From Desulfotignum sp. (lineage in GTDB: Bacteria > Desulfobacterota > Desulfobacteria > Desulfobacterales > Desulfobacteraceae), in NCBI GenBank assembly GCA_021737695.1, contig JAIPDL010000037.1, forward strand, positions 1 through 35,015: a stretch of DNA of 35,015 nt, read 5' to 3'. This document shows, piece by piece, positions 7,959 to 15,849 of this stretch. Under the pieces are notes generated by a model, which was not told the DNA's origin, searched no databases, and saw only the letters and a program-made list of their open reading frames with translations. Both the position numbers and the translations under genes were made by a program. Every line of letters starts with the position of its first letter. Within the stretch, counting starts at the first letter, position 1.

Positions 7959-10168
7959 CCCCGCTGCTGGATATCCAAGGAATCCTGGCCGCAGGCAGAC
8001 AGCAGACCGGGACCAAGGCGTTTCACATGGCAAAACTGAAGAAAACCGGGTTCACCGTTCCCCGAACCTGGTGCATTCCCACCCCTGTGTATGAGGCATA
8101 TCTGGCGAACACCGGGATCCGGGACCGTATCGGAATTGAACTCAACCGAAAGGCCTTTGACCGGATGCGGTGGGAAGAGATCTGGGACGTATCGCTGCGT
8201 ATCCGCAATTTTTTTCTGACCACACCCTTGCCTTCCTCTCTGGATGAGCGGCTGACCCGGGAACTGGCAGCCGCCTGCAACGACTTTCCAGTAGCCGTCC
8301 GCTCCTCCGCCCCCGGAGAGGATGAAAAAGCGTCCTCCTTTGCCGGCCTGCACGCCTCGTTTCTCAATGTCACCTCTCCGGCCTCAATTGTCACCCATAT
8401 CAAACTGGTATGGGCCTCCCTGTTTTCCGATGCGGCCCTGCTCTACCGCAGGGAACTGGGACTGGCCGTGGAGCGCAGCACCATGGCTGTCCTGATCCAG
8501 GAGCTGATTCCCTCGGACTGTTCCGGGGTGTTTTTCAGCCGCAATCCGGCAAACAGCAGACAGATGCTCATCGAAGCGGTGTGGGGATTGAACCAGGGGC
8601 TGGTGGACGGGGATATCGCCCCAGACCGGTGGCACCTGGACCGGACCACCGGCCGGATTGAGGCCCACTATGACCCGAAGCGGTCCCACTGCATCCAGGC
8701 CGGCACCGGCGGGGTGGAACGGGTGGCACTAACGCCGGCTTTGGCCGACAAACCGCCTCTGGAACCAGCCATGATCGACCAGGTCCGGGAAGCGGGCCGC
8801 CGCCTGGAATCCCTTTTCGAACAGCCTCAGGATATGGAATGGACCTTTTGGCAGAACCGATTTTATGTACTCCAGTCCCGGGCCATCACCACCTCGGCAT
8901 CTAAAGACACGGATGACAAACGCACCTGGTACTTGAGCCTGCATCGCAGTTACGATAACCTCAAGGCCCTGTATGACAAAATCGAGCATTGCCTGATTCC
9001 CAAGATGATCCAGGTGGCAGAAGATCTGGGCCGCATCGATCTGTCCGCGCTGTCCCCTTCGAATCTGTGCGCTGAAATCGACCGCCGGCAGGCTGTCTAT
9101 GACCACTGGGTCAAGGTGTACTGGGCCGATTTCATCCCCTTTGCCCACGGGATCCGGCTGTTCGGCCAGGTGTACAACGATGCGGTCAAACCCGCCGACC
9201 CCTATGAATTCATGACCCTTCTGGAAAATACCGGCCTGAAGAGCGTCCGGCGCAACACCCTGCTGGAGGAACTGGCTGAATGCATTCGAACCGATCCCGG
9301 CCTGGCCCGGACCCTGGCACAGCACGGCCGGGCACCTTCAGACCATCGGTTTTCCCGGCTTCTGGCCGATTTCATCGAAGAATTCGGGGATCTGTCGTGT
9401 ACCACAGGCACGGGCAATGAATGCCAGTATGGAGACACGGCCATCATCCGCATCCTGCTGGCCTATTCACAGCGCTCGGCAAAACGCTTGGACCCGTCCG
9501 ATCCCGGCACGCTCGAAGATTCGTATCTTAAGGCGTTTGCCCCGGATCAGCAGACGTATGCAAAAGACCTGCTGCACCTGGGTCGGGAAAGCTTCCGGCT
9601 CCGGGATGACGACAACATCCACCTGGGGCGCATCGAAGCCCGGCTCCATGAAGCGCTCCAGGAAGGACAGACCCGTTTGTCGGCACCAGGAAATAACCCG
9701 GCAGACCTGGCATGCCTGACAAAAATTCCAGCCCTGAGTGCCGGTGCCCTGAACGCGGATACCGCTTCCGCCTCCGGCACTTTTCAGCGCACTGAAACCG
9801 GTGAGCCGGATACTGTGTCCGACCGCTGGTTCCGGGCACGCCAAATTGTGGGCCACCCTGCTGGCCAGGGAATTGCCAGAGGAACCGCCCGGGTAATCCG
9901 TGACCCCGGGGACCTGACCGGGTTCAACGAAGGCGAGGTCCTGATCTGCCAAGGGGTGGACCCCAACATGACCTTTGTGATTCCCCTGGCCGCCGCCGTG
10001 GTGGAGGCGCGGGGTGGCATGCTGATCCACGGCGCCATCATCGCCCGGGAATACGGCCTGCCCTGCGTAACGGGCGCGGACCGGATCCTGGAATACATCC
10101 AGACCGGGGACCGGGTCACTGTGGACGGATACCTTGGAATCGTTACCTGTGAGACCAGTCCTGACTGA
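7955..10168 (+). CDS. PEP synthase/rifampin phosphotransferase-like ATP-dependent dikinase
   Basis: A 737-residue enzyme with the architecture of the PEP synthase/pyruvate phosphate dikinase/rifampin phosphotransferase group. An N-terminal ATP-grasp-like PPDK_N domain (about 20-300) has AVRSSAPGEDEKASSFAGLH with Arg116. A central variable, probably substrate-binding region spans about 310-620. A C-terminal mobile phosphohistidine domain has the catalytic His692 in GGMLIHGAIIAREYG. The expected chemistry is ATP + acceptor + Pi or water giving phospho-acceptor + AMP. It lacks the C-terminal PEP/pyruvate barrel of true PEP synthase, so the acceptor is probably another molecule. It overlaps the flavoprotein gene by 4 bp. 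It is a one-chain analogue of the split PpsA/PpsB pair nearby, but has GC-rich codon use like the flank and is probably not part of that operon. Confidence 0.75.
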   Translation: MTPLLDIQGILAAGRQQTGTKAFHMAKLKKTGFTVPRTWCIPTPVYEAYLANTGIRDRIGIELNRKAFDRMRWEEIWDVSLRIRNFFLTTPLPSSLDERLTRELAAACNDFPVAVRSSAPGEDEKASSFAGLHASFLNVTSPASIVTHIKLVWASLFSDAALLYRRELGLAVERSTMAVLIQELIPSDCSGVFFSRNPANSRQMLIEAVWGLNQGLVDGDIAPDRWHLDRTTGRIEAHYDPKRSHCIQAGTGGVERVALTPALADKPPLEPAMIDQVREAGRRLESLFEQPQDMEWTFWQNRFYVLQSRAITTSASKDTDDKRTWYLSLHRSYDNLKALYDKIEHCLIPKMIQVAEDLGRIDLSALSPSNLCAEIDRRQAVYDHWVKVYWADFIPFAHGIRLFGQVYNDAVKPADPYEFMTLLENTGLKSVRRNTLLEELAECIRTDPGLARTLAQHGRAPSDHRFSRLLADFIEEFGDLSCTTGTGNECQYGDTAIIRILLAYSQRSAKRLDPSDPGTLEDSYLKAFAPDQQTYAKDLLHLGRESFRLRDDDNIHLGRIEARLHEALQEGQTRLSAPGNNPADLACLTKIPALSAGALNADTASASGTFQRTETGEPDTVSDRWFRARQIVGHPAGQGIARGTARVIRDPGDLTGFNEGEVLICQGVDPNMTFVIPLAAAVVEARGGMLIHGAIIAREYGLPCVTGADRILEYIQTGDRVTVDGYLGIVTCETSPD

Positions 10169-10181
10169 TTATCACTGGTCT
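10152..10181 (+). terminator. Hairpin at end of PEP-synthase-like gene
   Basis: AGACCAGT (10152-10159) and ACTGGTCT (10174-10181) form an 8-bp stem around the stop codon with a 14-nt loop. There is no U-run directly after it. A second AT-rich inverted repeat follows at 10196-10226. Confidence 0.35.
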
Positions 10182-10193
10182 GCTCAGGATATC

Positions 10194-10259
10194 ATAATAA
10201 AATCTTATGGATTTCATAATTTTATTTAAATTGACACCTTTTTTGCAACGCCATACACT
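10194..10259 (+). promoter_or_regulatory. LysR-type operator and sigma70 promoter of idi
   Basis: TTGACA (10231-10236), a 17-bp spacer and TACACT (10254-10259) form a good promoter just before idi. Upstream is an ATAA-N7-TTAT dyad (10194-10208) centred about 65 bp before the inferred start site, then CATAATTTTAT near the -35. The stretch 10194-10245 matches 12552-12603 before ppsA at 42 of 52 positions with no gaps and with the same distance to the -35 and -10. This fits a LysR regulator recognition site plus an activation site. The same region can also fold as an AT-rich hairpin (10196-10226). Confidence 0.7.
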
Positions 10260-10281
10260 TTGGTAAAAAAGGAGTCCTGAA

Positions 10282-10833
10282 ATGTTCTTGAAAGATGAAT
10301 ATGTTGTCTTGGTAGATGAAACAGACACCCCAATCGGGGTAAAAAAAAAATCGCGGGTTCATTCCTCATCAACCCCGTTACACCGGGCTTTTTCAATTTT
10401 TCTTTTCAAAAAAACCAAAGAACTTCTGCTGCAGCAGCGGTCAGAAGCAAAAAAAACCTGGCCCATGGTATGGTCAAACTCATGCTGTGGTCATCCCATT
10501 CCGGGCGAATCATATGAGACCGCCGTTGTCCGGCGGACACAATTTGAACTGGGTATTGATCTATCCGCCTTAATAAAAATATCCAATTACCGGTATTGCT
10601 TTTCAAAAGATGGGGTTATGGAAAATGAGATCTGCCCTATCTATGCTGGAATCTGTGAAAATGACATAGCGCCTGACAGCGATGAAATAAACGCCGTCAA
10701 ATGGATTGACTGGGATAACTGGCTTGCTGAAATCCGCACAGGCCCTGAGAACTATTCTCCATGGTGTGTCGAAGAAACCTTGATTCTGGCATCAGCAAAA
10801 AATTTTAAAAAACTTAAGCAGTTACCATTCTGA
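10282..10833 (+). CDS. idi: Isopentenyl-diphosphate delta-isomerase, type I
   Basis: Nudix-fold enzyme interconverting IPP and DMAPP. The 183-residue product has the type I hallmarks at the same positions as E. coli Idi: metal ligands His27, His34 and His71, catalytic Cys69 in SNSCCGHP, Glu114 and Glu116 in ENEICPIY, and SPWCVEE near the end. A GGAGT ribosome-binding site precedes the ATG. The gene is single, with its own promoter, and its 3' end overlaps the convergent phosphoesterase gene by 20 bp. Its context is telling: it sits beside a ubiX/ubiD aromatic cluster, and UbiX needs a dimethylallyl donor. The AT-richer composition matches that cluster rather than the left flank. Confidence 0.92.
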   Translation: MFLKDEYVVLVDETDTPIGVKKKSRVHSSSTPLHRAFSIFLFKKTKELLLQQRSEAKKTWPMVWSNSCCGHPIPGESYETAVVRRTQFELGIDLSALIKISNYRYCFSKDGVMENEICPIYAGICENDIAPDSDEINAVKWIDWDNWLAEIRTGPENYSPWCVEETLILASAKNFKKLKQLPF

Positions 10834-11473
10834 CCATGATCTGTTTGTTGTCCGTGTCATAAACGACATATTTTGATGCCTCAAAATCATCTCTTGAAAA
10901 ACCGATGCTGCCGACATTGATCAGGTATTTCTGGTTATTTTCCACAGGAATAATGCAGTTTTTGTTTATTCTTCCACGATAAACAATTCTGTCTTTATAG
11001 GTAATCATCTTCAGCTTGTGGGTATGACCCGTGAAAAAAATCCGTGTGTCTGAATTATTGAAAACAGACTTTAAATAATAATCCGTCACATCATAGATGT
11101 AAGTGGTCATCTTGTCCGGTGGTGTCCCGTGGACAAAGTGGCTGTCTTCCAATTTCAGATATACCGGTGTTTTTTCAAGGTACTGGATGGATTTTCCAGA
11201 AATCGCTGCGATATTTTTCAGCAGGGGCTCTTTTATTGCCGTTGGAAACAGTTCAAGATATTCTGGGTTGAACATAGCCAGTTCATGGTTGCCTCTAACC
11301 GACGTCACATTTTTTGATATTAACAACTGAATGGTTTCTTCAGGTTGATTCCCGTATCCGATAATGTCACCAAGACAAATATACCGATCGATCTGAAATT
11401 TTTCCATATCGTCGAAAACTGCCAACATTTTTTCATAAGAGCTGTGGACATCTGAAAAAACAGCTATTTTCAT
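10814..11473 (-). CDS. YfcE-like calcineurin-type metallophosphoesterase
   Basis: A 219-residue two-metal phosphoesterase. Motifs are DVH (8-10), GDIIGYG (35-41), GNHE (61-64), HG (115-116) and GHTH (149-152), the complete metal-binding set of the YfcE/MJ0936-like family. These enzymes hydrolyse phosphodiesters or phosphomonoesters; the substrate is unknown. The ATG at 11473 is preferred over an upstream in-frame start at 11542 because the conserved beta-strand MKIAVFSDVH starts there and an AAGG site precedes it. It lies 71 bp downstream of the LysR gene on the same strand and may be cotranscribed with it. It could act on DMAPP, a phenolic phosphate ester or a nucleotide; nothing in the sequence decides. 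Confidence 0.82.
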   Translation of the reverse strand: MKIAVFSDVHSSYEKMLAVFDDMEKFQIDRYICLGDIIGYGNQPEETIQLLISKNVTSVRGNHELAMFNPEYLELFPTAIKEPLLKNIAAISGKSIQYLEKTPVYLKLEDSHFVHGTPPDKMTTYIYDVTDYYLKSVFNNSDTRIFFTGHTHKLKMITYKDRIVYRGRINKNCIIPVENNQKYLINVGSIGFSRDDFEASKYVVYDTDNKQIMVRMVTA

Positions 11474-11544
11474 AATTTTACCTTGTTTTAAAGAAAACTT
11501 CAGCAACCAAAATAAGGCGCAATCCAGACAAGTAAACCGCAAAT

Positions 11545-12504
11545 TTATTCTTTAAACCGTTGCCCTGCCAGAATTTTTGCCATGATGGACCCGATTTTAT
11601 TTTGTGAGGACTCTTCTATAAAAGAACGTTTAATCACCTCATAAAAAGCCGATGCTGCAGGTGAAGGAGGGTTGTTTTTTGAGAAACCTAAGCTGACGTC
11701 CAGAGACAATCTGATGTCTTTTAAACGGTGCATGACAATTTTTTTTTCATTCACTTTTTGTTCGACCGAAGGTTTGACAAGAAAGGATATTCCTTCTCCC
11801 CTTTCAACCAGATTGATAATGAATTCCGTATTATTTGATTCCATAAACACATTGGGCGCCGCCTTATTGCTGCTGTAAAGTTGTACAACTCGCTTCCGTG
11901 TACCGGATCCGGTTCCTTTCAGAATAATCGGTTCATTTTCAATGTCGTGAAATGTGATCTCGTTCTTCCTGGAAAGCGGATGCCCTACCGCCATAATCAC
12001 AACAATTTCCTCCTGGCTGAAAGGGACAAACTGAATTCGGGGATCTTTGACTTCCATTTGTGCCACAACAATAATCTCGTTTTTAAACTCTCTCAAGCTG
12101 TTGATCATCGCCATGGAGCTGCCTTCTTCCAGTATGATTCGGATGTTGGGATACGCCCTGTGAAATACAGAAACAATAGATGGCATAATATGCTTGGCAT
12201 ACGCTTTGGTACAACCGATCGTCAGAAGGCCCCGGTCCATTTCCTTGATCTGGGTCAGCATCTTCTCTATATCATTTTCCAATGCAAATATTTTTTCAGC
12301 TTTTTCAAACAAAAGCTTACCGATATGGGACAGAAAAAGGGATCTTCCCTTCCGATTGAATAACGTGATGTCATAAAAATTTTCAAATAATTTAATCTGT
12401 GCTGTCACGGCCGGCTGGGTAATAAAAAGCTTCTGTGCTGCGATTGTATAGCTGTCATATTTCGCAACAAAATAAAATGCCCGCAGCTGATTTAAATTGA
12501 CCAT
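11545..12504 (-). CDS. LysR-type transcriptional regulator
   Basis: A 319-residue LysR regulator. The N-terminal winged helix-turn-helix (about 1-60) includes the AAQKLFITQPAVTAQI recognition region, and an effector-binding periplasmic-protein-like domain occupies about 90-300. An AAGGGA site precedes the ATG. It is divergent from ppsA across a 272-bp region that contains a 25-bp palindrome typical of LysR sites. The same box occurs before idi, so it probably activates both transcripts in response to a phenolic compound or pathway intermediate and may repress itself. The effector is not readable from the sequence. Confidence 0.88.
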   Translation of the reverse strand: MVNLNQLRAFYFVAKYDSYTIAAQKLFITQPAVTAQIKLFENFYDITLFNRKGRSLFLSHIGKLLFEKAEKIFALENDIEKMLTQIKEMDRGLLTIGCTKAYAKHIMPSIVSVFHRAYPNIRIILEEGSSMAMINSLREFKNEIIVVAQMEVKDPRIQFVPFSQEEIVVIMAVGHPLSRKNEITFHDIENEPIILKGTGSGTRKRVVQLYSSNKAAPNVFMESNNTEFIINLVERGEGISFLVKPSVEQKVNEKKIVMHRLKDIRLSLDVSLGFSKNNPPSPAASAFYEVIKRSFIEESSQNKIGSIMAKILAGQRFKE

Positions 12505-12546
12505 TAAGCGATTCCCTTCTTGGCAGCGTGGATGACAAAGATCAAA

Positions 12547-12617
12547 AATTTATAAGAAATTCTTATAAATTGCATAAATTTATATGAATTGACAGTTTTT
12601 TTGTCAAGAATTATTAA
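12547..12617 (+). promoter_or_regulatory. LysR-type operator and sigma70 promoter of the pps operon
   Basis: A perfect inverted repeat, AATTTATAAGAA (12547-12558) and TTCTTATAAATT (12560-12571) around one base, has the T-N11-A character of LysR sites. A second AT palindrome ATAAATTTAT (12574-12583) abuts TTGACA (12589-12594). TATTAA (12612-12617) follows after 17 bp. The main dyad centres near -65 from the inferred start, the classic LysR arrangement. The dyad also lies where the divergent lysR promoter should be, allowing autoregulation. The leader to ppsA is about 150 nt and shows nothing else I recognise. Confidence 0.75.
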
Positions 12618-12776
12618 TGCCTTCATATACTTGCTGCTTTGATGAAAAAGAAATCAGCTCCGCGCTCCGTATCACTGGATTCTTTCTCATTCTGCCTTTT
12701 CGATTCCAGGCAAGTATGGTCCGAGTTATTTTTTGGGTTTTTACTGCACCTAACGTAACTTTTCAAGGAGGCTGAA

Positions 12777-14618
12777 ATGGCTGACAAGAGTTTTCCCAAT
12801 CCCCACGAAGTAGAAGCGATACCCGGAACCGAAGGCTGGGAAAGGATGTATCCGTACCACTATTTTTTTACGACAAAGGACAAGGAGCGTGAGGCCTACG
12901 AGAACAATATGTTCTGGTTCAATGATGCCCTGCATTACCCTGAGCCTCTGTATCCCTTTGATATTATCTGGGATGAAGCATGGTTTCTTGCGCTCTCACA
13001 ATTCAACACCCGGATTTTCATGATTCCGCCGGTGTATGGCGTTGACCATCGTATTATCAACGGAAATGTTTACATTTCTCCAGTTCCAGTCACGGACCCG
13101 GAAGAGGTGCAAAAAAGAATTCCATTGTTCATGGAAAGGGCTGGTTACTATTATGAGAATTGGGACAGGCTCCATGACCAGTGGGAAAAAAAGATGCGTG
13201 GGATTATTTCAGATATTGAAGCACTTGAAATAAAACAATTGCCGGCCATGGAGGATATTTCGGTTGTCAAAAACGGGATAGGCACCTCATCAGGGTATGA
13301 ATTGCTCAAAACTTACGATAAATTAATAGATCTGGGAATCCGCTGCTGGCAATATCATTTTGAATTTTTGAACCTGGGATATGCGTCCTATGTCACTTTT
13401 GTTGATTTCTGTTCAAAAGCCTTCCCTGATATTCCGTTACAGAAAATAACCCAGATGGTCGCAGGTATCGATGTTATTTTGTACAAACCGGACGATGAGC
13501 TGAAAAAACTTGCCAAGCTGGCCGTTGAATTCGATCTGGCATCACAGATTGGCGATGATACCAAAGACGTCAAAAGCGTCATTGACGTCCTTCAATCATC
13601 TGAAAAGGGGAAAAAATGGGTGGCGGCCTGGGAAAATGCCAGATATCCATGGTTCAATATCTCAACCGGCACCGGCTGGTACCACCAGGATATTTCATGG
13701 AATGACAATCTGAATATCCCCATGAGTTCAATTCGAATATATATAAAAAAAATTATTGACGGCCATAATATCGACAGGCCCATGGACGCTATTATTGAGG
13801 AGCGGAAAAGACTGGTTCAGGAATACAGAGGTTTTTTAAAAACCGATGAAGACAGGCAGACTTTTGATCAGCTTCATGGCACCGCCGAACTGGTGTTTCC
13901 CTATGTTGAAAATCATATGTTCTATGTAGAGCACTGGTTTCACTCTGTGTTCTGGAACAAGATGAGGGAAATTGCCGCCATCATGACAGATCATAAATTT
14001 ATCAATGGACCTGAAGATGTCTGGATGATGTCCCGCAGTGAAATCAAGGAAGCCTTATGGGATCTTGTCACTGCATGGGCAACCGGTACAAAAGGATATG
14101 GTCCACTCCACTGGCCTGAAGAAATCGCCTGGAGAAAAGGGGTTTATCAAAAATTTAAAGAACATCCGCCCATCCCGGCCGTCGGCACTCCGCCTGAAGT
14201 CATAGCGGAACCGTTCACCATTGTGCTCTGGGGCGTAACCAATGAGAGCATGACCGCCTGGTCCAAACTAAAGAAAATCGGCGATCCGGACAAGGTGAAT
14301 GAAATCGAAGGATTCGCCGGATCCCCCGGGGTTGTAGAAGGCATAGCACGGGTATGCCGCTCCGTTGAGGATATCGGCCAACTCAAGGAGGGTGAGATAC
14401 TGGTGGCGCCGACCACATCGCCTTCCTGGGCACCTGTATTTCAAAAAATCAAAGGAGTGATTACCGATGTGGGTGGGATTATGTGCCATGCCGCCATTGT
14501 CTGTCGTGAATACGGGATGCCGGCGGTTGTCGGAACAGGCCAGTCCACAACCATTATCAAATCCGGTATGAAAATTAAATTGAATGGTGATACAGGCAGA
14601 ATATATATCGAAAGGTAG
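12777..14618 (+). CDS. ppsA: Phenylphosphate synthase subunit A (phosphohistidine subunit)
   Basis: A 613-residue protein matching the large subunit of phenylphosphate synthase, which phosphorylates phenol with ATP to phenylphosphate, AMP and Pi. The C-terminal mobile domain carries His571 in GGIMCHAAIVCREYGMP, the swivelling phosphohistidine of the PEP synthase family. The ATP-binding domain is absent and supplied by the next gene. The aromatic-rich N-terminal 500 residues probably form the phenol-binding and subunit-contact part. An AAGGAGG site (12765-12771) fixes the start. It is the first gene of a long operon behind a LysR-type promoter. The size (about 70 kDa) equals the Thauera aromatica subunit. 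A related phenolic such as catechol is an alternative substrate. Confidence 0.85.
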   Translation: MADKSFPNPHEVEAIPGTEGWERMYPYHYFFTTKDKEREAYENNMFWFNDALHYPEPLYPFDIIWDEAWFLALSQFNTRIFMIPPVYGVDHRIINGNVYISPVPVTDPEEVQKRIPLFMERAGYYYENWDRLHDQWEKKMRGIISDIEALEIKQLPAMEDISVVKNGIGTSSGYELLKTYDKLIDLGIRCWQYHFEFLNLGYASYVTFVDFCSKAFPDIPLQKITQMVAGIDVILYKPDDELKKLAKLAVEFDLASQIGDDTKDVKSVIDVLQSSEKGKKWVAAWENARYPWFNISTGTGWYHQDISWNDNLNIPMSSIRIYIKKIIDGHNIDRPMDAIIEERKRLVQEYRGFLKTDEDRQTFDQLHGTAELVFPYVENHMFYVEHWFHSVFWNKMREIAAIMTDHKFINGPEDVWMMSRSEIKEALWDLVTAWATGTKGYGPLHWPEEIAWRKGVYQKFKEHPPIPAVGTPPEVIAEPFTIVLWGVTNESMTAWSKLKKIGDPDKVNEIEGFAGSPGVVEGIARVCRSVEDIGQLKEGEILVAPTTSPSWAPVFQKIKGVITDVGGIMCHAAIVCREYGMPAVVGTGQSTTIIKSGMKIKLNGDTGRIYIER

Positions 14619-14627
14619 CTGGATATC

Positions 14628-15713
14628 ATGGAAAAAAGACATGACTACGTTCTTTGGTTTGATGAATGCAATCTTGAGTCCATCCCACTGGTCGGTGGGA
14701 AAAATGCCAGCCTTGGTGAACTGCTCAATGCTGACATACCCGTACCTCCGGGTTTCGCTGTCACCACAAAAGCCTATGAACAGTTTCTGGAACAAGGTGG
14801 AATAAAAAAGCAAATTTTCAAGATTCTGGAAGACATAAAGCCCAATGACATGGACTCTGGAGAAACGGCCAGCAAAGAAATCCGATCACTCATCGAAAAT
14901 ACACCGATCAGCGAAAGTCTCCAGGATTACATGGGTGAATTCTACAGAAGACTTTCTAAAAAGTGCCATGTCCCGGCTGTTCCGGTAGCGGTGAGATCCA
15001 GCGCCACCGCAGAAGACCTTCCCGGAGCCAGCTTTGCCGGCCAGCAGGATACTTTTCTCTGGATAAGGGGGATTGATGATGTGTTCACCCATATAAAAAA
15101 ATGCTGGTCCAGTCTTTTTGCTGCAAGAGCCATCTATTACAGAGCCAAAATGGGGTTCCCCCATGAAAAAGTTGAAATTTCGGTGGGGGTTCAGAAAATG
15201 GCAAATGCCTGGACTGCCGGGGTCATGTTCACTCTAAACCCGGCCACGGGAGACAGGGCATCCATTGCCATTGATGCGAACTGGGGATTCGGGGAAAGTG
15301 TTGTCAGCGGTGAATGTACCCCTGATAATTTTATTGTCAATAAAGTTACCAACGAAATAATCAAAAAAACCATTTCCCATAAAACCTTTTTGTTCACCCG
15401 TGACCCTGAAAACCATTGCGTCATAAAAAAGGATGTTCCTGTAGAAAGACAAGATACCCAATGTGTCGTGGATTTGGATGTTGTTGAACTTGCCCGGATT
15501 GGGAAGAAAATTGAAACTCATTACGGCAAGGCAATGGACATTGAGTGGGCCATCGACAAAGACACGCCGGGAAAAGCCAAGATCATGATACTACAGAGCC
15601 GTCCTGAAACGGTCTGGAGTGATAAAAAAGTGGAGCCGGTTGTGGCTTCACGATCTTCAGCTCTCGAACATATCTGCGCCGGACTTGTCGCAGGCAGAAA
15701 AATCAGCAGTTGA
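14628..15713 (+). CDS. ppsB: Phenylphosphate synthase subunit B (ATP-binding subunit)
   Basis: A 361-residue stand-alone PPDK_N/PEP synthase ATP-binding domain. Motifs include VGGKNASLGELL near residue 22, AVRSSATAEDLPGASFAG with the nucleotide-contacting Arg, GVMFTLNP, DIEWA, and the terminal LQSRPETVW strand. It has no phosphohistidine domain, so it must act with PpsA, whose His receives the beta-phosphoryl group from ATP. It starts 9 bp after ppsA with a poor ribosome-binding site, consistent with translational coupling. The size (about 40 kDa) matches the Thauera subunit. The last 20 residues are a family-unlike tail of no obvious function. Confidence 0.85.
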   Translation: MEKRHDYVLWFDECNLESIPLVGGKNASLGELLNADIPVPPGFAVTTKAYEQFLEQGGIKKQIFKILEDIKPNDMDSGETASKEIRSLIENTPISESLQDYMGEFYRRLSKKCHVPAVPVAVRSSATAEDLPGASFAGQQDTFLWIRGIDDVFTHIKKCWSSLFAARAIYYRAKMGFPHEKVEISVGVQKMANAWTAGVMFTLNPATGDRASIAIDANWGFGESVVSGECTPDNFIVNKVTNEIIKKTISHKTFLFTRDPENHCVIKKDVPVERQDTQCVVDLDVVELARIGKKIETHYGKAMDIEWAIDKDTPGKAKIMILQSRPETVWSDKKVEPVVASRSSALEHICAGLVAGRKISS

Positions 15714-15728
15714 TCAGAATACTTAATC

Positions 15729-15771
15729 TTGTTTGAACGCCTGGCCTTGAAATTCAGGGCCGGGCAAACAA
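15729..15771 (+). other. Intercistronic hairpin between ppsB and ubiD
   Basis: TTGTTTG (15729-15735) pairs with CAAACAA (15765-15771). Inside it, GCCTGGCC (15739-15746) pairs with GGCCGGGC (15758-15765) with one G-U pair; the base at 15765 is shared by the two stems, so only one can use it. No U-tract follows. It is more likely an RNA-stabilising, processing or attenuation element than a full terminator. A second 7-bp stem, CGGCAAC (15794-15800) with GTTGCCG (15823-15829), ends just before the AAAGGAG site of the next gene. Confidence 0.5.
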
Positions 15772-15849
15772 TATAACCTTGTGCGCATTGCGCCGGCAAC
15801 CTTATTCGTATGTCAAACCAGCGTTGCCGTAAAAAAAGGAGAACAGTGT

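Noticed and set aside
12777-15713. ppsA and ppsB read as a broken PEP synthase gene
   Set aside because: Each has its own start and intact domain, and the domain order (phosphohistidine first, ATP-binding second) matches the two-subunit phenylphosphate synthase rather than a split PEP synthase.
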